Source of the DNA: Gammaproteobacteria bacterium
GTDB lineage: Bacteria; Pseudomonadota; Gammaproteobacteria; Acidiferrobacterales; Acidiferrobacteraceae
Direction of reading: 5' to 3'
Length of the DNA stretch: 5,700 bases
NCBI GenBank assembly: GCA_028064935.1
Contig: JAPTWT010000213.1
Location: forward strand, 1 to 5,700
The translations under genes were made by a program, and so were the position numbers. How positions within the stretch are numbered: position 1 is the stretch's first letter; every line of letters begins with the position of its first letter. Under the pieces are notes generated by a model. That model did not search any database. It saw only the letters and a program-made list of their open reading frames with translations, and had not been told where the DNA came from. Positions 1 through 5,700 of this stretch are shown in pieces.

Positions 1-68
1 AAATAGGGCATAGGGCGGCAATTTCTACTGGCTTTTTCCCCGAACCTCATGTACACTCATGCACAGGA

Positions 69-1424
69 ATGAAAACGAAGTGCGAGGAACCGAGCGTGAC
101 GTCTTCCGTCAACCTACAACAACTAAAGGTCCGCCCCATCTCTCCTCAGGAATCTGAGCGTTGGGATCAGCTCATGCGTGCCCACCACTACCTCGGGCAC
201 CATCACCTGGTCGGAAAATCATTGAAGTACGTCGCCGTCCTTGGCGACGAATGGGTCGCTTTGTTGGGTTGGGCGAGCCCTGCGTTCAAGTGTGGTGCAC
301 GGGACCAATGGATTGGTTGGACGAAAGAGCTACAGTGGCAACGCTTGAAGTACGTCGTCAACAATGTTCGGTTTCTAGTGCTCCCGGGAATACACATCGC
401 GAACCTCGCGTCGAAGGCGTTGGCACTCAACTGTAGGCGACTCTCGGAAGACTGGTATACCGCGTATGGACATCGGGTCGTCTTGGCAGAGACCTTCGTG
501 GACCCGGAACGATTTTTAGGGACCTGCTACCGGGCGGCGAATTGGGCGCGACTGGGAGAGACGAAAGGCTACGGACGGCAATCCGGCAAATACTATCATC
601 ATGGGCAACGCAAGGCCGTCTTCGTATATCCGCTTTATCCCAAAGCGAGACGTTGGCTCACGGACTCGTTTCTGGTTCCCGCACTCAGAGGACGGGTCGG
701 CATGATGGATATTAATGAAGCGGCGATCGAACAACCGGGTGGACTTCTGGAACGATTTTCGCAACTGGTGGACGTAAGAAAACCACGCGGGATTCGACAC
801 AGCTTTGTCTCCGTGTTCGCGGTTGCGGTGTGTGCCGTTCTCTCCGGGGCGGACGGATATCGGGCGATTGGGGAATGGGCGCAAGATTTGTCCCAAGAAG
901 CACTCCAGCGCTTGGGGTGTCGATTTAGTGAGCGCAAGGGGCGGTACGAACCTCCGAGTGAACCCACACTACGCCGCGCGTTGCAGTCGGTAGATGCACA
1001 GGCGCTCGACGAAGTTGTCAACACGTGGGTTGGGGAACAAACCGATGCACGGGCGGTCGCGGTTGACGGAAAAGCGGTGCGAGGGGCGAAGAATGCGCTA
1101 GGCCAACCGCTGTACCTATTCTCCGCGCTTGTCCATCGAGAAGCAGTAGTCATCGCGCAGCGAGCAGTGGACAGCAAGCATAACGAAATCACGGAGTTCC
1201 AACCGCTGTTAGACCCGTTAGATTTGTCGGGAAAAGTGGTCACTGCGGATGCGCTGCACACGCAGGTCGAGCACGCAAGGTATCTGAAGGAAGAAAAGAA
1301 CGCCGACTACGTATTTACGGTCAAAGGCAATCAACCGACCTTGTTGTCCGACATCGCTTCGTTGGAGGACGAGGATTTTTCCCCCAGTACACAAGGTGAC
1401 CGAAAAAGGTCACGGACGAATTGA
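69..1424 (+). CDS. DUF4338 (DruA-like) / ISAs1 transposase fusion, N-terminal part before frameshift
   Basis: The frame encodes 451 residues. Residues about 20-197 look like DUF4338, the domain of the Druantia defence protein DruA. Seen are an HHYLG motif near residue 39, the CYRAANW..LGETKGYGR block at 153-170 and VFVYPL at 184-189. Residues about 225-305 match the DDE_Tnp_1-associated helical region of ISAs1 transposases (KPRGIRHSF, SGADGYRAIGEWA). The DDE fold then begins with AVDGKAVRGA (D333) and VTADALHT (D394), followed by YVFTVKGNQPTL. The expected third acidic residue is missing because the frame leaves the family pattern after DEDF (residue 437) and stops at 1422. The remaining 14 residues are out of frame. 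The start is uncertain. ATG 69 has AGGA directly against it, whereas GTG 96 has GAGGA (84-88) at 7 bases and still precedes the DUF4338 domain. The transposase part would cut and join the element's ends. The role of the DUF4338 part is unknown. Confidence 0.88.
   Translation: MKTKCEEPSVTSSVNLQQLKVRPISPQESERWDQLMRAHHYLGHHHLVGKSLKYVAVLGDEWVALLGWASPAFKCGARDQWIGWTKELQWQRLKYVVNNVRFLVLPGIHIANLASKALALNCRRLSEDWYTAYGHRVVLAETFVDPERFLGTCYRAANWARLGETKGYGRQSGKYYHHGQRKAVFVYPLYPKARRWLTDSFLVPALRGRVGMMDINEAAIEQPGGLLERFSQLVDVRKPRGIRHSFVSVFAVAVCAVLSGADGYRAIGEWAQDLSQEALQRLGCRFSERKGRYEPPSEPTLRRALQSVDAQALDEVVNTWVGEQTDARAVAVDGKAVRGAKNALGQPLYLFSALVHREAVVIAQRAVDSKHNEITEFQPLLDPLDLSGKVVTADALHTQVEHARYLKEEKNADYVFTVKGNQPTLLSDIASLEDEDFSPSTQGDRKRSRTN
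1376..1386 (+). other. Frameshift site in transposase (T5C5 run)
   Basis: Five T (1376-1380) are followed by five C (1381-1385). Upstream, the frame with codons beginning at 1371, 1374 and so on matches the family up to DEDF. Downstream, the frame beginning at 1381 matches it as PPVHKVTEKGHGRIE. Removing one base of the run joins the two exactly. The second frame is open from 1288, so the two frames overlap across 1288-1424. Either one base has been inserted by mutation, or the sequence is wrong at a homopolymer, or the junction is bypassed by +1 frameshifting or transcript slippage. The sequence alone does not decide between these. Confidence 0.85.
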
Positions 1425-1833
1425 AATCCGCAGAATCCGGGTGAGCCAGGCGCTTCAAGGCTATATCTCGTTCCCCTATGTACAGCAGGTCTTCCACATC
1501 GAACGCAAGGTATACACCACAAAAGGCGAGTCGAAGCGACAGGAAAGCGTTTATGGAGTCACCAGCCTTTGTGCAGAGCAGGCGGACGCAAAACGGCTGT
1601 TAGAACTGAATCGCGGTCACTGGGAGATTGAAAATCGGCTACACTGGGTGCGTGACGTTCTCTTTCAGGAAGACAAGTCCCAGGTGCGAACCAAAGAAGG
1701 GCCACGAACGATGGCGACGCTTCGTAATCTCGCAATCAGTCTATTCCGCTTGCGCGGACATTCTAATATTGCGCGCGCCAGGCGATGGCTCAGCAGAAAC
1801 GTGATAAGGGTTCTGGAACTTGTCGGTGTCTAA
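1396..1833 (+). pseudogene. ISAs1 transposase C-terminal part, after frameshift
   Basis: This is the continuation of the transposase in the next frame. The GTG at 1396 is only the first possible start and has no proper ribosome binding site. The family match actually begins upstream, at about 1381. The stretch KGHGRIEIRR follows directly, and residues 71-90 carry the ISAs1 signature HWEIENRLHWVRDVLF. The second E of WEIEN (E79 from GTG 1396) is the likely third catalytic acid of the DDE triad. The end, MATLRNLAISLFRLRG followed by a basic ARARRWLSRN tail and a short hydrophobic finish, looks like a normal, complete C-terminus. Joined to the upstream part through the T5C5 run, the product would be 587 residues. 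On its own this fragment lacks two catalytic aspartates and cannot be an active transposase. Confidence 0.85.
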
Positions 1834-1884
1834 ACGTTCGACTTTGACGCAGACCTGGCTCGATGCAAAGGCAACAAGGACGAA

Positions 1885-3834
1885 TCAAGCTTCAACGAGC
1901 AACTCCTTGTCGTCCACTTCCTGCTTCAGGCGCGCTGCGAATTCCTCCAGCGTGAAAGCACCCAAATCGCCCTGTGCGTATCGGCGCACACTGACCGTGC
2001 CGCCGTGAGTCTCCTTTTCTCCAACCACCAGCGTGTAAGGAACTTTTTGCACCTGGGCCTCGCGAATTTTGTACCCGATTTTTTCGGACCTGTCGTCCAC
2101 CTCAGCACGCAGTCCCATGTCTCGCAGGAACTGCGCCACGCGATGGGCGTACTCCTCGTACTCCTTTGCGACCGTTGCCACGCGGGCCTGCACCGGAGCC
2201 AACCAGGCGGGGAACGCCCCTTTGTACTGCTCGAGCAACAGAGCGACGAATCGCTCCATGGTGCCCACAACCCCTCGATGAATCACGACGGGACGATGCC
2301 CCTTACCATCCTCCCCGATATACTCAAGCTCGAACTGGTTCGGCAAATGAAAATCAATCTGTATCGTCGACAAGGTTTCGTCACGCCCGAGGGCAGTCTT
2401 CACCTGGACGTCGAGCTTTGGACCATAGAACGCGGCTTCACCGGGAGCTTCGACGTAGGGCAAACCGAGATCGTCCATGGCTTGCTTGAGCATCGCCTGC
2501 GCCGTTTCCCACATCTCGTCGTTTTGGACGTATTTCTCTTTGTTGGCGGGATCGCGATAGGACAATCGGTAATAGAACTCCTTTAGACCAAAGTCCTTGT
2601 ACACGTGCTCAATGAGCTTCACGACCCGGGTGAACTCGGACTGAATCTGGTCTGGCCGGCAGAAAATGTGGGCGTCATTCAAGGTCATCATACGCACTCG
2701 CTGCAACCCGGCGAGCGCCCCCGACATCTCGTGACGATGCATCATTCCAAGTTCCGCAACGCGAAGGGGCAAGTCCCTGTAACTGTGCATGCTCGATTTG
2801 AAGATCATCATGTGGTGCGGGCAGTTCATCGGGCGCAAGACGAGTTCCTCGTTGTCCATCTGCATCGGAGGATACATGTCTTCGTGATAATGCTGCCAGT
2901 GACCGGAAATTTTGTACAGTTCCACGCTGGCCATGTGCGGGGTGTACACATGCTGGTAACCAAGGCTCTCCTCGAGATCCACGATGTAGCGCTCGATGGT
3001 CCGCCTTATCCGCGCGCCGTTTGGTAGCCACAAAGGCAGCCCTTGGCCAACCTCCTTCGAGAGCATGAAGATACCCAGTTCCTTGCCAAGCCGTCGATGA
3101 TCTCGTTCTTTTGCTTCCTCCAAGATCCTCAGGTGCTCGTCGAGTTCGGCCTTCTTGGCAAAAGCGACGGCGTAGATGCGCGTCAGCATTTCGCGCGAGG
3201 AGTCGCCGCGCCAATACGCGCCCGCGATGGACATCAGCTTGAAGACCTTGATCCGCCCCGTAGACGGAAGGTGGGGACCCCTGCATAAGTCGACGAATTC
3301 CCCCTGAGAGTACGTCGTCAAGGTCTCGGACTCGGGCAGATCCTCAATGATCTCCACCTTGAACCTGTCCTCGCGTTCGCGAAAGAACTGGGTAGCCCCG
3401 TCGCGGGAGAGGACCTTGCGTACGATGGGATAGTCCGCCTTGACAATCTTCTTCATCTCTTCTTCGATTTTGGGCAGATCTTCCGGGGTGAAAACATGGT
3501 CCGCAAAGTCGTAGTAGAACCCGTTCTCAATGACCGGTCCGATGGCGAACTTGGTCCCTGGAAACACGCGCGAAACCGCCTGGGCCATGACGTGCGCGCA
3601 CGTGTGACGCATGACGTCAACGCCTTCCTCGTCCTTCAGCGTGAGAATCTCTAAGGAAACGTTCCCTTCGATAACGCTCGACAAATCGACGACCTTGCCG
3701 TTTACCTTCGCCGCCACCGCCTCTCGCGCCAAGCCCTGGCTGATGTCCTGCGCAATCTCAAGATAGCTCGTCCCTGACTGGTAGCGTCGCTCGGACCCGT
3801 CTTTCAGGCTCACTGCGAACTCTTGGCCCGCCAT
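1885..3834 (-). CDS. thrS: Threonyl-tRNA synthetase
   Basis: This class II aminoacyl-tRNA synthetase charges tRNA-Thr with threonine in the cytoplasm. It is 649 residues, close to the usual bacterial length of about 640. An N-terminal TGS domain covers about residues 1-63. The editing domain follows, with its four conserved residues visible (H77, H81, C184, H188, in HTCAH and CRGPH). The catalytic core has the zinc ligands C338 (PMNCPHH), H389 (NDAHIF) and H519 (VIHRGVVG), a motif 2 region around MMHRHEMSG, and a motif 3 arginine at R528 (GTMERF). The C-terminal anticodon-binding domain runs from about 545 to the end ([30 protein letters not shown]). I chose ATG 3834 over the GTG at 3843 because GAGGAG (3842-3847) lies 7 bases before it and overlaps the GTG. 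It is transcribed behind a T-box leader. No terminator is visible in the 51 bases between its stop and the transposase. Confidence 0.99.
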   Translation of the reverse strand: MAGQEFAVSLKDGSERRYQSGTSYLEIAQDISQGLAREAVAAKVNGKVVDLSSVIEGNVSLEILTLKDEEGVDVMRHTCAHVMAQAVSRVFPGTKFAIGPVIENGFYYDFADHVFTPEDLPKIEEEMKKIVKADYPIVRKVLSRDGATQFFREREDRFKVEIIEDLPESETLTTYSQGEFVDLCRGPHLPSTGRIKVFKLMSIAGAYWRGDSSREMLTRIYAVAFAKKAELDEHLRILEEAKERDHRRLGKELGIFMLSKEVGQGLPLWLPNGARIRRTIERYIVDLEESLGYQHVYTPHMASVELYKISGHWQHYHEDMYPPMQMDNEELVLRPMNCPHHMMIFKSSMHSYRDLPLRVAELGMMHRHEMSGALAGLQRVRMMTLNDAHIFCRPDQIQSEFTRVVKLIEHVYKDFGLKEFYYRLSYRDPANKEKYVQNDEMWETAQAMLKQAMDDLGLPYVEAPGEAAFYGPKLDVQVKTALGRDETLSTIQIDFHLPNQFELEYIGEDGKGHRPVVIHRGVVGTMERFVALLLEQYKGAFPAWLAPVQARVATVAKEYEEYAHRVAQFLRDMGLRAEVDDRSEKIGYKIREAQVQKVPYTLVVGEKETHGGTVSVRRYAQGDLGAFTLEEFAARLKQEVDDKELLVEA

Positions 3835-3841
3835 TAAAATC

Positions 3842-3847
3842 ACTCCT
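3842..3847 (-). promoter_or_regulatory. thrS ribosome binding site
   Basis: GAGGAG on the - strand lies 7 bases upstream of ATG 3834. It overlaps the alternative GTG codon at 3841-3843 and so fixes the start at the ATG. It lies just downstream of the leader terminator, so it is transcribed only when the T-box permits read-through. Confidence 0.9.
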
Positions 3848-3860
3848 CTTTTTCGGCACT

Positions 3861-3896
3861 AAAAAAGCCCCCGCCCCATACTATAGGGACGAGAGC
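3861..3896 (-). terminator. T-box intrinsic terminator of the thrS leader
   Basis: On the - strand an 11-pair stem (GCTCTCGTCCC at 3896-3886 with GGGGCGGGGGC at 3877-3867, including G-U pairs) closes an 8-base loop and runs directly into six T (3866-3861). It is the off-state structure that competes with the antiterminator formed by the T-box sequence immediately upstream. Confidence 0.94.
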
Positions 3897-4158
3897 GTAC
3901 CTCCCGTGGTTCCACCCACATTCGAATCCTCCATCGCAACTCATATTGAGGATTCCTCGTGCGCGCGTATCGAGCGCCTTCGGCACCGTTTCAATCCATC
4001 ACCAAGGCCGCTAGAGAAAACGGTGACCGATGAGGATCTCCCCGGTGCGGCTAGGAAAGTGGTATCCTTCTGCTATGCTGACGGAAGATGCTTACAGCCG
4101 ACGACATCTTCTCTCTGTACGCAGCGCTTAGCGAGGCGTGTCTCTCCGTAACGCCACC
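3861..4158 (-). ncRNA. T-box riboswitch, threonine-specific (thrS leader)
   Basis: Such leaders bind tRNA. The anticodon pairs with the specifier codon, and an uncharged acceptor end stabilises an antiterminator. Seen on the - strand, 5' to 3': a Stem I base (GGTG 4158-4155 with CACC 4047-4044, and GGAGAG 4147-4142 with CTTTCC 4059-4054); AGAGAG at 4116-4111; a distal hairpin AAGATG/CATCTT (4110-4105, 4090-4085) whose loop holds GCTGTAA, fitting the GNUGNRA consensus; and the specifier ACC (Thr) at 4063-4061 followed by the usual A. Further on come an 8-pair helix CACCGTTT/AAACGGTG (4025-4018, 3991-3984), a second one GAATCCTC/GAGGATTC (3955-3948, 3931-3924), and the T-box TGGGTGGAACCACG (3918-3905). 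The TGGA would pair with an acceptor ending UCCA, implying discriminator base U in tRNA-Thr. The helices were paired by eye. Confidence 0.95.
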
Positions 4159-4221
4159 ATATAGAACTTTCTCACACCGTGCGAGCTCTCGCTCTAAAAC
4201 CCAAACAATGCTATGCCTGTC

Positions 4222-4250
4222 AGGATACAAAACCAACGCTCTAACGTCAA
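4222..4250 (-). promoter_or_regulatory. Probable sigma-A type promoter of thrS
   Basis: On the - strand TTGACG (4250-4245) and TATCCT (4227-4222) are separated by exactly 17 bases. The -35 box matches consensus at five of six positions and the -10 at four of six. Transcription would begin near 4215, about 55 bases before the first recognisable T-box helix. The -35 box overlaps the TGA stop codon of ytxC (4247-4249). thrS can therefore be transcribed independently of ytxC, although read-through from ytxC into the leader also remains possible because no terminator is seen between them. Confidence 0.7.
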
Positions 4251-5140
4251 GTGCCGTCGGAGGCGGCTCGACGCAATTTGTCGCAAGTCGAGCAATGTTC
4301 GCACCGACTGGCCCTCTCAAGAAACACCCGTTCCACGGTTTGGGCGAAACTGGGCCAAGTGGCACCTTCGGCGAGATCGTGAATAATAATGCGGCAGGGC
4401 GACTTCATGATGAGAATGCTCATTGCGAGGTCCTCGGCGTCGACTTCCCCGTCTTCACTCGCTTCGTGCGCCGCCTTCGCAACCTCCCTATCGCGAACGA
4501 GGTTGCCCCCCTCGTCGCAGATCCAAACGCGCTGATCCGTGCAATATAGGTGCAGCGTCTGGGTTGACGGAGGCTGTGCATCAAGCATAACGCGAAGCAT
4601 TGACACAAACTCCTCATATTCCCGATCCGCGAGAAAATGCTGGACGACGTCCGTGAGTTGGACGTCGATGGCTCGCAGAAACTCACCGGCTCGAAAGCGG
4701 AGGATGCCGCGGATGTTCACGCTTCCGCTGCGCACGAGCACAGCTCGGATGATGTCTCTAATCTTGTCTCGCCACAAACCAAATCCCGACGCTCCCGTGC
4801 CCATGCGAAACGTATGGGACGCGAGCAGCCCCACGTATTCCCTGTCCTCAGCGCTCAAGTAGTCGTGCTCGTGAGACAGCAACTGTAGAACGTACCCCGC
4901 TATCCAATCGGACAGTACGTAGTCCGTGACGGACTCCGACAACCTTGACAACGATGGGGGTTCTGCCACCACAATTACACGCTCCGGCGCCGACGTAGAA
5001 AGACGTGCTTCATAGCCTTCGTCAAGCAACCGCCGCAGGAGCACTTCCGGAGAGAACTCCGATTCCAGTATCGCAAGTTGCACGAGCCTCATTCCTTCCC
5101 GCGGTATCAGCCAACGCCTGCAGACGCCGTTATCTTCCAT
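4247..5140 (-). CDS. ytxC: YtxC-family putative sporulation protein
   Basis: This 297-residue protein fits the YtxC family (B. subtilis YtxC, annotated as a putative sporulation protein of unknown biochemistry). The support is family-like segments: DYVLSDWIAGYVLQLL at 73-88, the block VNIRGILRFRAGEFLRAI at 141-158, and REYEEFVSMLRVML at 173-186 leading into a LHLYC strand. Its position immediately upstream of thrS also fits, as in B. subtilis dnaB-dnaI-ytxC-thrS. I see no signal peptide or membrane segment, so it is probably soluble. The C-terminus carries a cysteine cluster, CEHCSTC (280-286), that could bind metal (inference). The start is unsettled. ATG 5140 has GGGGG three bases before it. 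ATG 5092 (MRLVQLAI, giving 281 residues) has GGGAAGGA touching the codon. The second start gives a more family-like N-terminus, but neither site is well spaced. dnaI is not found upstream. Confidence 0.85.
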   Translation of the reverse strand: MEDNGVCRRWLIPREGMRLVQLAILESEFSPEVLLRRLLDEGYEARLSTSAPERVIVVAEPPSLSRLSESVTDYVLSDWIAGYVLQLLSHEHDYLSAEDREYVGLLASHTFRMGTGASGFGLWRDKIRDIIRAVLVRSGSVNIRGILRFRAGEFLRAIDVQLTDVVQHFLADREYEEFVSMLRVMLDAQPPSTQTLHLYCTDQRVWICDEGGNLVRDREVAKAAHEASEDGEVDAEDLAMSILIMKSPCRIIIHDLAEGATWPSFAQTVERVFLERASRCEHCSTCDKLRRAASDGT

Positions 5141-5160
5141 GAGCCCCCGAATCGCAGGCT

Positions 5161-5175
5161 AGCCCTGACAGGGCT
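5161..5175. repeat. Perfect 15-base palindrome upstream of ytxC
   Basis: AGCCCTGACAGGGCT has perfect 7-base arms around one central base. It lies 21 bases upstream of the first possible ytxC start. It could be an operator for a dimeric regulator, or as RNA a short hairpin in the ytxC leader. It has no T run and so is not an intrinsic terminator. Confidence 0.5.
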
Positions 5176-5410
5176 GACAAACCCACGGGTAGACTCGACA
5201 TTTGACAGTATGGAGCCATTCTGGGAGATCCTATACCCTCCTCTGGGCCAAATTGCCATTGCGCGTTACGAAGACCATCCCGATGCCAAGGCTGCCAGGA
5301 ACCGCGTGTCCTCGCAGCCAACTCGCAAAGTGGTGCAGTTCTCATATCGTATGAAGGAACGAATCGCAGGTCTCCGCACTCGTGCAGGGGGACGCGCACA
5401 AATGCAAGCC

Positions 5411-5444
5411 AAAAAGCCCCCTGTCCAATTTTGGACGAGGGAGC
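5411..5444 (-). terminator. Intrinsic terminator on the minus strand
   Basis: Read on the - strand, AGCTCCCTCGTCCA (5444-5431) pairs with TGGACAGGGGGCT (5427-5415) around an AAAT loop. That gives about 12 pairs with one bulge and one mismatch, followed by a T run (5415-5411, CTTTTTGG). No T run exists in the + direction, so it ends leftward transcription arriving from beyond 5450. No clear protein gene ends just before it, so the transcript it ends is unidentified. Confidence 0.75.
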
Positions 5445-5613
5445 TAGGGGGGACCGTGTCTAAGGCGTCTAAAGTCGCACGGATTACGATCCCGATAACG
5501 TCGTGCCGCTGTTTCCGATGGCACCAGAGCCGGACCCGGAACCGTAGCCGCCGCCAAATCCGTTCCCAAACCCAGAACCAAATCCGGATCCTGACGAACC
5601 GCCGGAGGACGAA

Positions 5614-5700
5614 GTGAAAACAGTCGTGCAACAACTGATGCTGACGGGTCATATGACGCACCCCGCTCTCGGTATCACGGCGTATTCGCTGTCCGACAAC
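5614..5700 (+). CDS. Possible partial HtrA-like (PDZ junction) protein, cut by window edge
   Basis: From GTG 5614 the frame stays open to the window end and reads VVQQLMLTGHMTHPALGI, then TAYSLSDN. This resembles the boundary between the trypsin-like domain and the PDZ domain in HtrA/DegP-type proteases (compare the usual helix ending in a (R/H)P-x-LGI strand). GGAGG at 5604-5608 lies 5 bases before the GTG. The same frame is open back to a TAG at 5545-5547 and encodes a proline- and acid-rich run (PPPNPFPNPEPNPDPDEPPE). Before the TAG the frame reads on as ...MAPEPDPEP, which suggests a longer proline-rich linker interrupted by a stop. No protease catalytic domain is found upstream. It could be a PDZ-only protein, a decayed htrA remnant, or a chance resemblance. 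Confidence 0.35.
   Translation, partial: MKTVVQQLMLTGHMTHPALGITAYSLSDN

Larger units (their letters stand above)
1..1884 (+). mobile_element. ISAs1-type insertion sequence, ends not resolved
   Basis: The transposase gene at 69-1833 identifies this stretch as an insertion sequence of the ISAs1 group. I compared the 68 bases before the gene with the 51 bases after it and found no convincing terminal inverted repeat or target duplication. The left end may lie outside the window, and the right end must lie close to or within 1834-1884 because thrS ends at 1885. The boundaries given are therefore limits, not observed ends. The transposase frame is broken once, so this copy may be immobile unless the frameshift is bypassed or another copy supplies transposase. 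No promoter is clear in positions 1-68. Confidence 0.7.
5141..5547. other. Stretch without a recognisable gene, upstream of ytxC
   Basis: I find no gene I can support here. Open frames on both strands (a + frame through 5078-5617 and - frames within 5130-5661) have no recognisable domains and no good ribosome binding sites, and they run through the terminator or into ytxC. The stretch holds a palindrome at 5161-5175 and a - strand terminator at 5411-5444. The ytxC promoter should lie between 5141 and 5410, but no well-spaced -35/-10 pair stands out. Confidence 0.6.

Noticed and set aside
59..61. Upstream ATG at 59 as the transposase start
   Set aside because: It is in a different frame from the DUF4338 coding sequence, and that frame has no family match.
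1..68. Left terminal inverted repeat of the insertion sequence
   Set aside because: No match of useful length was found between this stretch and the reverse complement of 1834-1884. The left end may lie outside the window.
635..1261. 208-residue minus-strand open frame opposite the transposase
   Set aside because: It is antisense to well-matched ISAs1 coding sequence, rich in Ser, Arg and Ala as expected for a shadow frame, with no recognisable domain.
1744..1757. Hairpin TCCGC-TTGC-GCGGA as a possible thrS terminator
   Set aside because: It has a short stem with no T run in the minus direction and lies within conserved transposase coding sequence.
2005..2586. 193-residue plus-strand open frame opposite thrS
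   Set aside because: It is a mirror of the highly conserved thrS catalytic and anticodon domains. No motif or credible ribosome binding site is seen.
4088..4549. 153-residue plus-strand frame across the T-box Stem I and the ytxC 3' end
   Set aside because: It overlaps the riboswitch, the promoter and the ytxC C-terminus on the other strand, and its sequence matches nothing recognisable.
5078..5617. 179-residue plus-strand frame at the right end
   Set aside because: It starts inside ytxC, runs through the terminator hairpin and ends in an Arg/Gln/Thr-rich low-complexity tail that is the frame-shifted proline-rich run. No domain is seen.
5484..5648. Glycine/serine-rich minus-strand stretch (GSGFGSGFGNGFGGGYGSGSG) ending in TAA ahead of the terminator
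   Set aside because: It looks like a Gly-rich protein tail, but an in-frame TGA at 5649-5651 precedes it and no ATG, GTG or TTG follows that stop. It is the antisense of the proline-rich run on the plus strand.
5266..5661. 131-residue minus-strand frame rich in Arg and Trp
   Set aside because: It reads straight through the terminator at 5411-5444. Its composition is an artefact of the repeat-like proline/glycine-coding DNA.

Overview
The window looks like chromosomal DNA from a spore-forming, low-to-mid GC member of the Bacillota. Three things point there: a complete T-box riboswitch with a threonine specifier ahead of thrS, a YtxC-type sporulation gene directly upstream of thrS, and a strong Shine-Dalgarno sequence (GAGGAG) on thrS. 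The base composition and the bacillar thrS neighbourhood would fit an Alicyclobacillus-like lineage, but that is inference. No species-level marker is present.

Layout, left to right. Positions 1-1884 are dominated by an insertion-sequence gene on the + strand. It encodes a DUF4338 (DruA-like) domain fused to an ISAs1-type DDE transposase. The reading frame breaks in a T5C5 run at 1376-1385, so the last catalytic residue and the C-terminus lie in a second frame (to 1833). Positions 1885-3834 (- strand) hold a complete thrS, convergent with the transposase and separated from it by only 51 bases. Positions 3835-4250 hold the thrS control region: promoter, T-box leader with Stem I, an ACC specifier and the T-box sequence, and an intrinsic terminator. 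Positions 4247-5140 (- strand) encode YtxC. Positions 5141-5700 hold no secure gene. They contain a 15-base palindrome just upstream of ytxC, a convincing - strand terminator at 5411-5444, and at the far right a short + strand frame that resembles the protease-PDZ junction of an HtrA-type protease.

How it works together. ytxC and thrS are co-oriented, as in Bacillus subtilis, where the order is dnaB-dnaI-ytxC-thrS. Here thrS also has its own promoter, whose -35 box overlaps the ytxC stop codon. Its leader should sense uncharged tRNA-Thr and allow read-through into thrS when charged threonyl-tRNA is scarce. dnaI is not seen upstream of ytxC. A terminator and unrelated sequence lie there instead, and an insertion sequence lies on the other side of thrS, so the pair appears to sit in a rearranged neighbourhood.

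No multi-gene novel system is evident. The most unusual objects are the DUF4338-transposase fusion with its frameshift, and the orphan terminator plus HtrA-like fragment at the right edge.
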